Origin: Ruminococcaceae bacterium UBA1417
GTDB lineage: Bacteria > Bacillota > Clostridia > Oscillospirales > Acutalibacteraceae
DNA length: 64,000 nt
Assembly: GCA_002305575.1 (NCBI GenBank)
Contig: DBPP01000045.1
Span: 1 to 64,000 of the forward strand
Reading direction: 5' to 3'
The notes under the pieces are model-generated. The model did not search any database. It was not told the origin of the DNA and worked only from the letters and a program-made list of their open reading frames with translations. Of this stretch, positions 43,669-50,979 are shown in pieces. Position numbers and translations under genes: made by a program. Every line of letters begins with the position of its first letter. The stretch's first letter is position 1.

Positions 43669-45334
43669 CTTTCAGCGAATCCTTTAATTTCGTAAGCGCT
43701 ATCTTGGTTTCAGCCGTCGTTTCACCCAGCAGAGACGCAATCTCCTGTACTACACGCATCTGCTTTTCGATCACCCGGTTGGTTACCTCAATAGTCTGCT
43801 GGCCTATCTTTTCTTTCTTCATGCGCTCATCGACTTCCGCCGTCACATCGCGCATTGTGCAAATCAGGATGTGATAGCTGCGGTCGTACAGAATGGTCTG
43901 ATCCACATAGCGGTTATACTCAGCCAGATAAACACGTTCGTCATGGATCGCGCGGCCGGTCTGCATCACGTCAAGGAAGGCCCGCGGATCCATAATGCGG
44001 ATAACCGGCTCGCCGATGACATCCGAAGCGTTCTGGATATTCATCATCTTGCGCGCCGCAGCGTTGATCTGCTGTATCTCAAGCGCTTCATTGAGCACAA
44101 AGATACCATTTGCGGAATTGTTGATGATCGTATCAGAGAAGGATTCCGCCTTACCGAGCAGGTACGGCAGGCACATCGTGATCTCAGCTTTGCCCTGATA
44201 AACGGCAATTGCCTTTTCACGGCAGGAATTGTAGCCGCAGGCGCCGCAGTTAAGTTCGTGCTCCGGACGGGTTTTGCCCATCTTCTTCAAAATGGCTTCA
44301 ATTTCCGCTGTACCGGGCATCTGCCGATGCAGGCCGATAAACGCGAAATCGTGGTGAACATTTTCAGAATCGGGCTGCTCCACATTAAAATCGCGCTTGC
44401 CTGCATATTTGTTTACTGCAATAAAGTCCTGCACCGGAAGACGTTTGTCGTGGTCCATAGCCGGACCATTGACGCAGCTACCCACACAGGCGCTCATCTC
44501 GATGAAGCAGTGATCCATATTGCCATCCACAATGTTGTGCAACGCCGCGATGCAGTTTTCCAAGCCGTCGATGGCCATATATGTATATTCGGGGTCATCG
44601 CAGGTCATTGAGCGGAGAATACCGCCCGTTGTGGGGAACAAACGCGCGCGGCTTTCCTCGTTGTGGTCTTCCCCGGCTTCCACTTCAAGATTCTCTCCGC
44701 GCATCCACTCCGTCAATTCTTCAAAGGTCAGGACGCAATCCACATAGGGACTTTCGTCACATTCCGCCTTTTTGGAAATGCAAGGCCCAATAAAAACAGT
44801 TTTGGCGTCCGGATCCAGTTCCTTGATACGCTTGCAGTGTGCCTGCATTGGGGAAAGCACTGGCGCCAGAAAAGAAAGCGCCTGCGGATAGTATTTCTGG
44901 ATCATTGTATTGACTGAATGGCAGCATGTAGAAATAACAATGCTCTGCCGGCGTTCCGCAACAATTTTTTCGTATTCAGTCTTTACAATGGAGGCACCAA
45001 TCGCGGTTTCCTCCACATCAAAAAATCCAAGCTTCAAAAGCGCCGCCTTCATGGTGTCAATGGTAGCGCCCGGATAGTTCGCGACAAAAGACGGTGCAAG
45101 GCTTACCACCACGTGGCTGCCGCTGTTTAAAAGCGCCTTGACCATCGGGACATCATTGCGAATTTCCTTGGCATTCTGCGGACACACAACGAAGCACTGA
45201 CCACAAAGCACGCATTCATCCTTGACGATATGCGCCTGATCCGATTGGAATTTGATTGATTTTACAGGACAGTGGCGAATACATTTATAACAGTTTTTAC
45301 AGTTCGATTTTTTGAGTTTCAGGTAATCCGGCAT
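43661..45334 (-). CDS. hydS: Sensory [FeFe] hydrogenase with PAS domain (HydS, group C)
   Basis: 557 aa fusion. Two N-terminal 4Fe-4S motifs (CKNCYKCIRHCP, CVLCGQCFVVCP), a hydrogenase domain with divergent H-cluster motifs (L1 STCCHSV, L2 GPCISKKAEC, L3 MSACVGSC), a further Fes motif (NCGACGYNSC...C), then a PAS domain (about 390-500) and a short helical tail. L1 has His where catalytic enzymes have Pro. Such group C proteins are proposed H2 or redox sensors; the PAS may pass the signal to the phosphatase encoded next. The start at 45334 follows AGGATAAAGGGG. Confidence 0.88.
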   Translation of the reverse strand: MPDYLKLKKSNCKNCYKCIRHCPVKSIKFQSDQAHIVKDECVLCGQCFVVCPQNAKEIRNDVPMVKALLNSGSHVVVSLAPSFVANYPGATIDTMKAALLKLGFFDVEETAIGASIVKTEYEKIVAERRQSIVISTCCHSVNTMIQKYYPQALSFLAPVLSPMQAHCKRIKELDPDAKTVFIGPCISKKAECDESPYVDCVLTFEELTEWMRGENLEVEAGEDHNEESRARLFPTTGGILRSMTCDDPEYTYMAIDGLENCIAALHNIVDGNMDHCFIEMSACVGSCVNGPAMDHDKRLPVQDFIAVNKYAGKRDFNVEQPDSENVHHDFAFIGLHRQMPGTAEIEAILKKMGKTRPEHELNCGACGYNSCREKAIAVYQGKAEITMCLPYLLGKAESFSDTIINNSANGIFVLNEALEIQQINAAARKMMNIQNASDVIGEPVIRIMDPRAFLDVMQTGRAIHDERVYLAEYNRYVDQTILYDRSYHILICTMRDVTAEVDERMKKEKIGQQTIEVTNRVIEKQMRVVQEIASLLGETTAETKIALTKLKDSLKDE

Positions 45335-45340
45335 ACCCCT

Positions 45341-45739
45341 TTATCCTCTCTTTTTTTCGGCTTTTGCCATGAACTTTTCGTTTGAGACAACAAATCTTTC
45401 ATGTGTTCCTGTGCCGATCAGACCGGAATCATCAAAAGCCTGAACCGAAAAAACAAGCCTTCGGCCATCGATCTCAACCAGTTCACTTTCCGCCGTGACC
45501 CGCATCCCAAGCGGTGTGGCAGAAACGTGCTGAATATTCATCACCGTGCCGACCGTACCTGTTCCCGGCTCCAATGCGGAAGCGACCGAGCTGTATGCAG
45601 CGGACTCCATCAAAGCGACCATAGCCGGTGTTGCGAAGACCTCCAGTGTTCCGCTTCCCATGGCCAGCGCCGTATTCTGCTCCGTAACGGAGACTTCCGC
45701 TTTTCCTTTGATTCCTGTGATAAGCAACAAAACCACCAT
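45341..45739 (-). CDS. Hot-dog thioesterase-like protein (FlK type)
   Basis: About 130 aa hot-dog fold protein with GIKGKAEVSVTEQNTALAMG, LEVFATPAMVALMESAAY and the RLVFSVQAFDDSGLIGTGTH strand, typical of the fluoroacetyl-CoA-thioesterase-like family. The residues of FATPAM and the following Glu are the usual active-site area. It is cotranscribed with the hydrogenase genes, an odd partner. The start is uncertain: ATG at 45739 has a poorly placed ribosome site; TTG at 45727 (MLITGIKG) follows GGTGG and fits family N-termini. Substrate unknown. Confidence 0.78.
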   Translation of the reverse strand: MVVLLLITGIKGKAEVSVTEQNTALAMGSGTLEVFATPAMVALMESAAYSSVASALEPGTGTVGTVMNIQHVSATPLGMRVTAESELVEIDGRRLVFSVQAFDDSGLIGTGTHERFVVSNEKFMAKAEKKRG

Positions 45740-45796
45740 ACCTTACATTACGGCCAAGGCCATCGCACGAAAGCGACGGCCGCAGGCGCTGTTTGA

Positions 45797-46039
45797 TTAC
45801 TGAACCTTTGCGAGAATTTCTTTCTCGAAGAACGCATCCACCGTTTCAGGGGAAACGGAATGCTTGACACCGTCTACCGTGACGTTGACGCCGTTGACGC
45901 AGTCGCCCATGCAGAACGTGCCGCCGAGTTCGACCTTATCCTCAAGGCCTTTTTCCTGAACCAAGGCCTGCAGTCTCTCGACGATCTGGCGGGAACCTTT
46001 GAGATGACATGAACTTCCGATACAGATAACAACTTTCAT
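45797..46039 (-). CDS. Thioredoxin-like [2Fe-2S] ferredoxin
   Basis: 80 aa, homologous to the NuoE C-terminal fold. Cluster ligands are in CIGSSCHLKGS (Cys pair near the N-terminus) and FCMGDCVNG. Such proteins carry electrons next to hydrogenases and electron-bifurcating complexes. ATG at 46039 after CGGAG. Lying between rex and hydS, it is probably an electron carrier or redox relay of the hydrogenase module; a regulatory role is possible. Confidence 0.88.
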   Translation of the reverse strand: MKVVICIGSSCHLKGSRQIVERLQALVQEKGLEDKVELGGTFCMGDCVNGVNVTVDGVKHSVSPETVDAFFEKEILAKVQ

Positions 46040-46136
46040 TTGAATCGTACTCCGTTTCTTTAAATAGTAATTTTATGTGTATCCTAAGGCAGACCGGGAA
46101 CTGTTTTCCCGCTCCGCCAGAGCAACCATTAAAAAA

Positions 46137-46775
46137 TCATGGCGTTTTACGGCCAGCCCGCAATTGCTTCGAAAGCAACGCAAGAGACGCGGCCAGATTC
46201 TCGTTGTGCACGAGAACGCCGTCCGGTACTTCCAAATGCACCGGTGCAAAATTCCAGATGGCAAGAATGCCGCTTTCAACCAGCAAATTGCAGATGGCCT
46301 GCGCGTTTTCGGCTGGGACCGCAATGATTCCGATCCGCACCCCCATCCGTACACAGAGATCCATAAGTTTTTCCATCGGTAAAATACGCTTGCCGCCGAG
46401 ATCTTCTTCGTAAAGCGATTCGTCGGTATCGAATGCAGCCACAATATTGATACCGCATTCGTGAAACCCTTTATAAGTCAGAAGGGCCTTTCCAAGCTTT
46501 CCAGCACCCACAATGATGGCATCGTCCATCTCGTTATAGCCCAGAAATGCCTCGAGCTGCGCGATCAGGTCTTTTGTATTGTAGCCGATTTTGGGTTTAC
46601 CGGCCGAGCTGACCGAAGCCAGATCCTTGCGTACAACGACATGATTGAGGCGCAGCGCTTCAGAAATCGTCGTTGCGGAAATATGTTCAGGCTGGTTTTC
46701 TCCAAACTGTTTCAAATAATTCAAGTAAAGCGGCAATCTGAGCAGCGTTTGCTTGGATATGCTGCGGTTTACCAT
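46137..46775 (-). CDS. rex: Redox-sensing transcriptional repressor Rex
   Basis: 212 aa. An N-terminal winged helix (ISKQTLLRLPLYLNYLK... ISATTISEALRLNHVVVRKDLA) binds DNA; a C-terminal Rossmann domain (AIIVGAGKLGKALLTYKGF, AAFDTDE) senses the NADH/NAD+ ratio. Rex releases DNA when NADH is high, inducing fermentative and hydrogen genes. The ATG at 46775 follows GAGGTGG by eight bases; the GTG frame to 46787 overlaps this site. It leads the hydrogenase set, and a Rex-like operator lies 26 bases upstream of its start. Confidence 0.95.
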   Translation of the reverse strand: MVNRSISKQTLLRLPLYLNYLKQFGENQPEHISATTISEALRLNHVVVRKDLASVSSAGKPKIGYNTKDLIAQLEAFLGYNEMDDAIIVGAGKLGKALLTYKGFHECGINIVAAFDTDESLYEEDLGGKRILPMEKLMDLCVRMGVRIGIIAVPAENAQAICNLLVESGILAIWNFAPVHLEVPDGVLVHNENLAASLALLSKQLRAGRKTP

Positions 46776-47054
46776 GGTCAGTGCCACCTCGCTCGCAACT
46801 TTGATAATACATTAACACAAACACATATAATGACGGGTCTTTATATTTTTTATATCGATATCAAATCAGGATATTCGTTTTCCCTCTGGGCCTAGTCGGA
46901 AAAACGCTTCATCTTTTTGTGTGTACCGATTTCAGACACCCGGTTCGTATTCGATGAGCCACCTAGCGGCCTGTTCTTTCAGCCGTGCATTTAGGGCATT
47001 ACCCAAAACGCATTCAAAAGCGGCAATATATGCAAACCCGTATATCGATATTTC
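46776..47054 (-). other. Long 5' leader of the rex operon
   Basis: About 280 nt separate the main promoter from rex. It contains the Rex-like operator (46801-46818), two copies of the palindrome ATATCGATAT (within 46851-46862 and 47041-47052) and a stop-free minus-strand frame of about 33 codons (GNALNARLKEQAARW in it) with no start codon that I can see. No tRNA, known riboswitch or terminator is evident. Confidence 0.5.
46801..46818 (-). promoter_or_regulatory. Putative Rex operator
   Basis: TTGATAATACATTAACAC, an imperfect inverted repeat. Against the Clostridial consensus TTGTTAANNNNTTAACAA it matches all but about two positions of the half-sites. It lies 26-43 bases upstream of rex and overlaps a TATTAT element on the minus strand, so autoregulation is likely. 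Confidence 0.6.
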
Positions 47055-47060
47055 AAGTCT

Positions 47061-47088
47061 ATTATAACACAACCTATACGGTTGTCAA
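47061..47088 (-). promoter_or_regulatory. Strong sigma-A promoter of the rex-hydrogenase operon
   Basis: On the minus strand TTGACA (47083-47088), 16-base spacer, TATAAT (47061-47066), both consensus. A copy of ATATCGATAT (47042-47051) starts at the expected transcription start, an operator-like position. Confidence 0.75.
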
Positions 47089-47125
47089 ATACTTGGGCGA
47101 AAATTCCAGTAAGAATTGTATAAAA

Positions 47126-47398
47126 TCAGTAATTTTCGCCGTTTTCAAGGAGCGGTGCAACCTTCTTTTCCGCTTCCAGCAAGGCGCGCAGGATCCGCTC
47201 CGTCATATCGGCGCGAATGGCACAGACGGCTTCCAACCGTGCCGTGTAGTCCGAATCCGAACCGGCATGCTCTCGTAACCGCACAGCCTCGATCAACGCG
47301 TCCATAAAGGCGTCTACCTCACAAGCATCATACAGGTTGCCGCGACGGATCGTAAACCGGACATGCCGCAAATAATCAGACGTCAATTCCACCTTCAT
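47126..47398 (-). CDS. Small DivIVA-like coiled-coil protein
   Basis: 90 aa. The segment FTIRRGNLYDACEVDAFMDALIEAV resembles the DivIVA N-terminal membrane-binding motif, followed by a charged, helical, likely coiled-coil stretch to KKVAPLLENG. It is truncated relative to DivIVA and would be peripheral on curved membrane. The start at 47398 (MKVELTSDYL) overlaps the previous gene by 23 bases and follows GGAGGGG. Function unknown; it ends the recN transcript. Confidence 0.55.
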   Translation of the reverse strand: MKVELTSDYLRHVRFTIRRGNLYDACEVDAFMDALIEAVRLREHAGSDSDYTARLEAVCAIRADMTERILRALLEAEKKVAPLLENGENY

Positions 47399-47933
47399 CT
47401 CCGATGTTCCCCTCCGTTTTGTTTTGTATCTTCCCTCTTTTACGTCCATATCGCGGTTGATAGACAAATCTGGGTAACACAAACACGCCTGCGAGCAGCG
47501 CGGTCAATCCCATAGCACTTGTGATCCAGACGGGCGGAAACCGCAGAGTCTCCAAAAGGGAGCCGAGATACGGGATACAAAATGCAACGACGCCCTCTAC
47601 ACACGGAAAAGGAATATCGTCCTGCTTGCCGGCAGACAGCGTATGCGCTGTGCCGTCCAGCCCAGTGATGGTGTATAGAGCGGCCTCCCTTTGCATGCCG
47701 ATAACCACGACGTCGCCGGTGCGCAGCAATTCCGCAGGGGTATAGCGATAATAGACCAACGCGCCGATCGGATACTGGTCGGAATCCGACCCATATACGA
47801 TGCAGGGCCGGTAGCCAAAAATGGCCGGTGTTAAGAGCAGCGCGGCCGTGCAGGCAAAGGCACATACAGCAAGTAAAGTCACTTTACACACACGTGCCAT
47901 AGCACTTGCAGCGCGCGTAAATCTGCCGCTCAA
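47376..47933 (-). CDS. SipW-like signal peptidase homologue, probably inactive
   Basis: About 185 aa with N- and C-terminal membrane helices around an extracytoplasmic beta domain (GSDSDQYPIGALVYYR, GDVVVIGMQREAALYTI, EGVVAFCIPYLG). The order and spacing match SipW-type signal peptidase I, but GSMEP reads GSDSD (Ser kept) and the catalytic His of THRI is replaced by the Tyr of LYTI. It is therefore likely catalytically dead. The start is a TTG at 47933, overlapping the recN stop as TTGA; ATG at 47900 is an alternative. It overlaps the DivIVA-like gene. Confidence 0.6.
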   Translation of the reverse strand: MSGRFTRAASAMARVCKVTLLAVCAFACTAALLLTPAIFGYRPCIVYGSDSDQYPIGALVYYRYTPAELLRTGDVVVIGMQREAALYTITGLDGTAHTLSAGKQDDIPFPCVEGVVAFCIPYLGSLLETLRFPPVWITSAMGLTALLAGVFVLPRFVYQPRYGRKRGKIQNKTEGNIGDEGGIDV

Positions 47934-49606
47934 ATTACATGCCCCGGACGCTGCAACATTTCTTCCGCCATTTGCAGCTTTAGCGGCGTTATATCGTCGC
48001 CACCAATGATCCGCGCGATTTCCCGAACACGCGCTGTCGTATCCAGCGCACGTACATCTGTAAAGGTTTTCCCCTTTTCCTCATGCTTCGAAACAAACAG
48101 GTGATTGTCCGCCATTGCGGCGATTTGCGCCAGATGCGTCACGCAGATGACCTGCGCGTTCTGGGAAACAGTGCGCAGCTTCAGACCAACTTTGTTGGCC
48201 GCCTCACCGCTGATGCCCGTATCAATCTCGTCAAAAATCTGTGTTTGCGTCATACCGGTATCCGAAAGCACAGTGTTGATGGCCAGCATGATGCGGGAAA
48301 GTTCGCCGCCAGATGCAATTTTGGACATTGGTTTCGGGACTTCGCCCGCGTTGGCGGAAACCAGAAACTGGATGTGATCGCATCCAAAGCCGGTCAACGG
48401 CGTGCGCGTTTGTTCCACGGAGAAGGAGACACCGGGCATGTGCAACTCTGCCAGCTCTGCCTTCACACGCTTTGAAAAAAGTTCGCAGGCTGAACGGCGC
48501 TTTGCGGAAAGCTGCTTGGCCAGTGAAACCGCCTGTTGCTTCTGTTCCTCATATTGCGCTTCGAGCTGCGCGCGTTTTTCATCCGAGAACTCGATATCCG
48601 TCAGCTCCGCACGGGCGTTTTCCAGAAATTCCAGCATCTCGGCCTCGGTTTCCCCGTACTTGAGGCTGAGCCGGTAAATGGTCTCTAGACGGCTCTCCAT
48701 TTCGTCCAGTGCGGATGCATCAAATTGTGCTCGGTCAAGGTAATCCGAAAGATCCGTGGCAGCATCGGAAAGCGTATACTCCGCGTCGCGAATGCGCTGT
48801 GCCAATTCGGCCAGTGAAGGCGCAAAGCGCGATGCCTGTTCTAGTGCGTCGGCGGCTACGGCTACCGCCGAAACGGCGCCATCCACGTTCTCATCGCCCT
48901 GTAATAAAGCAGCCGCTTCACTTACCCCGTGTAGAATCCGTTCGCTGTTGCGAATCTCATCGCGCTTTTCCGTCAGTTCTGCCTGCTCGCCAATGCGAAG
49001 CTGCGCGGCTTCAAGTTCCTCGATCTGGTACCGGAGAATATCCATGCGCCGCGCTTTCTGCCCTTCGTCCGTATCCAGCGCCTGCAAGGCACTGCGCAGC
49101 GCACGAAGGGATGCATACGCCGCACGATATGTTTGCAGAAGCTGGCCTGTTCCGGCGAAACTGTCGATGTACGCGCCGTGTGTTTCGGGCGACAGGAGTT
49201 TGTAGCTTTCGTGTTGCCCGAGAATGTCAATCAGCGTCGCGCCGACGTTTTTTAACATGGAAACGGTCGCCGGCTGGTTGTTGAGCTTACAGCTCGATTT
49301 ACCATGTTGGCGGATCTCCCGCCGGATCAGCAGACTGCCGTCTTCCTCGAGCGGGATGCCGAATTCCCGGAGAACATCTTCCGTCTGCGTGGAAATTTCA
49401 GTGAACAGCGCCGAAACACAGGCCTGTTCGGCACCCGTGCGAATCAGCTCCCGAGACGTCCGTTCGCCCAAAACCGCATAGATCGCATCAATGATGATCG
49501 ACTTGCCGGCGCCAGTTTCACCGGTAAGGACAGTAAACCCGGGCTCAAAATCAATCGCAGCCCGCTCGATGACGGCGATGTTGTCGATGTAAAGCTGCGT
49601 CAGCAT
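47930..49606 (-). CDS. recN: DNA repair protein RecN
   Basis: 558 aa SMC-like ATPase for double-strand-break repair. Walker A LTGETGAGKSIIIDAIY at the N-terminus, long coiled-coil centre (residues about 150-370) and C-terminal IASGGELSRIMLAIN signature with FDEIDTGISGEAA Walker B. The ATG at 49606 follows AGGTGGGG by six bases, two bases from the argR stop; the longer frame to 49618 lies inside argR. The argR-recN order is the usual one in Firmicutes. Confidence 0.95.
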   Translation of the reverse strand: MLTQLYIDNIAVIERAAIDFEPGFTVLTGETGAGKSIIIDAIYAVLGERTSRELIRTGAEQACVSALFTEISTQTEDVLREFGIPLEEDGSLLIRREIRQHGKSSCKLNNQPATVSMLKNVGATLIDILGQHESYKLLSPETHGAYIDSFAGTGQLLQTYRAAYASLRALRSALQALDTDEGQKARRMDILRYQIEELEAAQLRIGEQAELTEKRDEIRNSERILHGVSEAAALLQGDENVDGAVSAVAVAADALEQASRFAPSLAELAQRIRDAEYTLSDAATDLSDYLDRAQFDASALDEMESRLETIYRLSLKYGETEAEMLEFLENARAELTDIEFSDEKRAQLEAQYEEQKQQAVSLAKQLSAKRRSACELFSKRVKAELAELHMPGVSFSVEQTRTPLTGFGCDHIQFLVSANAGEVPKPMSKIASGGELSRIMLAINTVLSDTGMTQTQIFDEIDTGISGEAANKVGLKLRTVSQNAQVICVTHLAQIAAMADNHLFVSKHEEKGKTFTDVRALDTTARVREIARIIGGDDITPLKLQMAEEMLQRPGHVI

Positions 49607-49607
49607 G

Positions 49608-50069
49608 TTATACCCCACCTATGAGTTTTTGAAGCTCCTGCTGCTTTTCAAGCGCAATTTCACTCGTCTTACACACAATGAGGATGGTGTCCTCCCCGGC
49701 CAGCGTCCCGATGAAATCCGGGAAATGCAGCGTATCCATGGAGGCACACACAGCTTGCGCCATACCGGTCATGCATTTGACGACAATCATATTGCCGGCC
49801 GCCTCCACGTGTATGACGGAGTCGCCGAACAGAGAATAAAACTTGGAGGAAATATCCCTTGCGTTGTCTCTGCCAGTCGAGTATTTATATTTTCCGTTGC
49901 TGGAAAGACTTTTAACGAGCCGAAGCTCCTTGATGTCTCTGGAAACCGTTGCCTGTGTCACATCAAAGCCACAGGCACGGAGGTTGCGCAGAAGTTCTTC
50001 CTGCGTATCGATATCCTGTGCCTTGATGAGTTCGAGTATTTTGGCGTGCCGTCTGGTTTTCATTTTCAT
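49608..50069 (-). CDS. argR: Arginine repressor ArgR
   Basis: 153 aa. N-terminal winged helix (KILELIKAQDIDTQEELLRN, TQATVSRDIKEL) and C-terminal arginine-binding, hexamerising domain (KCMTGMAQAVCASMDTL, GTLAGEDTILIVC). It represses arginine biosynthesis in response to arginine. Only the standard start is plausible. It lies between nadK and recN in the conserved tlyA-nadK-argR-recN order; arg genes themselves are not in the window. Confidence 0.93.
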   Translation of the reverse strand: MKMKTRRHAKILELIKAQDIDTQEELLRNLRACGFDVTQATVSRDIKELRLVKSLSSNGKYKYSTGRDNARDISSKFYSLFGDSVIHVEAAGNMIVVKCMTGMAQAVCASMDTLHFPDFIGTLAGEDTILIVCKTSEIALEKQQELQKLIGGV

Positions 50070-50101
50070 TCCTCCGTCTCAATTCAGATTTACTCGTATG
50101 C

Positions 50102-50950
50102 TCAGCCCATGCTGTGCAGGATTTTTCGATTGACAATATCATAAAAGTTTCGGTTATCCATTTTAATCAACAATGTCGAACGCGCGGATTTACAAACGGA
50201 GATCGTATCGGAGCGTGCGATGCGAATTGGTGCATCGCCGTCTACCGTCAGGTAAACATCCCCGCTGTACTCGCTGTCTGCCGAAACTGTCAGGTGCTTA
50301 TCCGCACTGAACACGGTGCTCCTGTTGAAAAGAGAATGCGGACAAATCGGCGTAAATAAAATACAATCCATTTGGGGATCCAGAACAGGTCCTCCTGCGG
50401 AAAGTGAATATGCTGTGGAGCCGGTCGGCGTGGCCAGAATCAGACCGTCCGCCCGGAAGCGATACATGGCGGAGCCTTCCACAGAAAGGCCGAAGTCAAA
50501 TATTTTGGACTGCGCCCCAGACACAACCGCATCGTTGAGCGCGCAGTATGTACGCTCGCCCTGTGCGCCGTGCACCGTGATTTCCAGCATCATCCGATTT
50601 TCCACCGTATAGCTGCCGTCGAAAAGCTTGCGCAGGAGATACAGCTCATCGCGTTCCATACCGGCCAGAAAACCGAGGCGGCCGAGGTTGACACCGAGAA
50701 TGGGTTTGCCTGCACGCGATGCATGCCGCGCGGTATGGATGATGGTTCCATCGCCGCCTACGGCAATAAACGCATCGCAGCGCCTGGCCATATCTTCGTG
50801 GGACGCGCAGGCAACGACGCCATCGTACGCGTCGGAAAGCGCTGTATGCATCAGCACCTGTGCACCGTTTTGCTGCAAAAGGGCCACGATACAGGCTGTA
50901 AATTCCGCCGCGTCCCGCTTACTCAGATTGGGAATGACAGCAATTTTCAT
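50102..50950 (-). CDS. nadK: NAD kinase
   Basis: 282 aa. Phosphorylates NAD to NADP. The GGDGT motif is in VGGDGTIIHTARH, NLGRLGFLA follows, and TPTGSTAYSLSAGGPVLDP forms the second conserved block. ATG at 50950 after GGAAGG-type site. Cotranscribed with tlyA and argR; with pncB elsewhere in the window it covers part of NAD(P) supply. Confidence 0.95.
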   Translation of the reverse strand: MKIAVIPNLSKRDAAEFTACIVALLQQNGAQVLMHTALSDAYDGVVACASHEDMARRCDAFIAVGGDGTIIHTARHASRAGKPILGVNLGRLGFLAGMERDELYLLRKLFDGSYTVENRMMLEITVHGAQGERTYCALNDAVVSGAQSKIFDFGLSVEGSAMYRFRADGLILATPTGSTAYSLSAGGPVLDPQMDCILFTPICPHSLFNRSTVFSADKHLTVSADSEYSGDVYLTVDGDAPIRIARSDTISVCKSARSTLLIKMDNRNFYDIVNRKILHSMG

Positions 50951-50979
50951 TCAAAGCCTTCCTTTCCATCCGAGGCACA

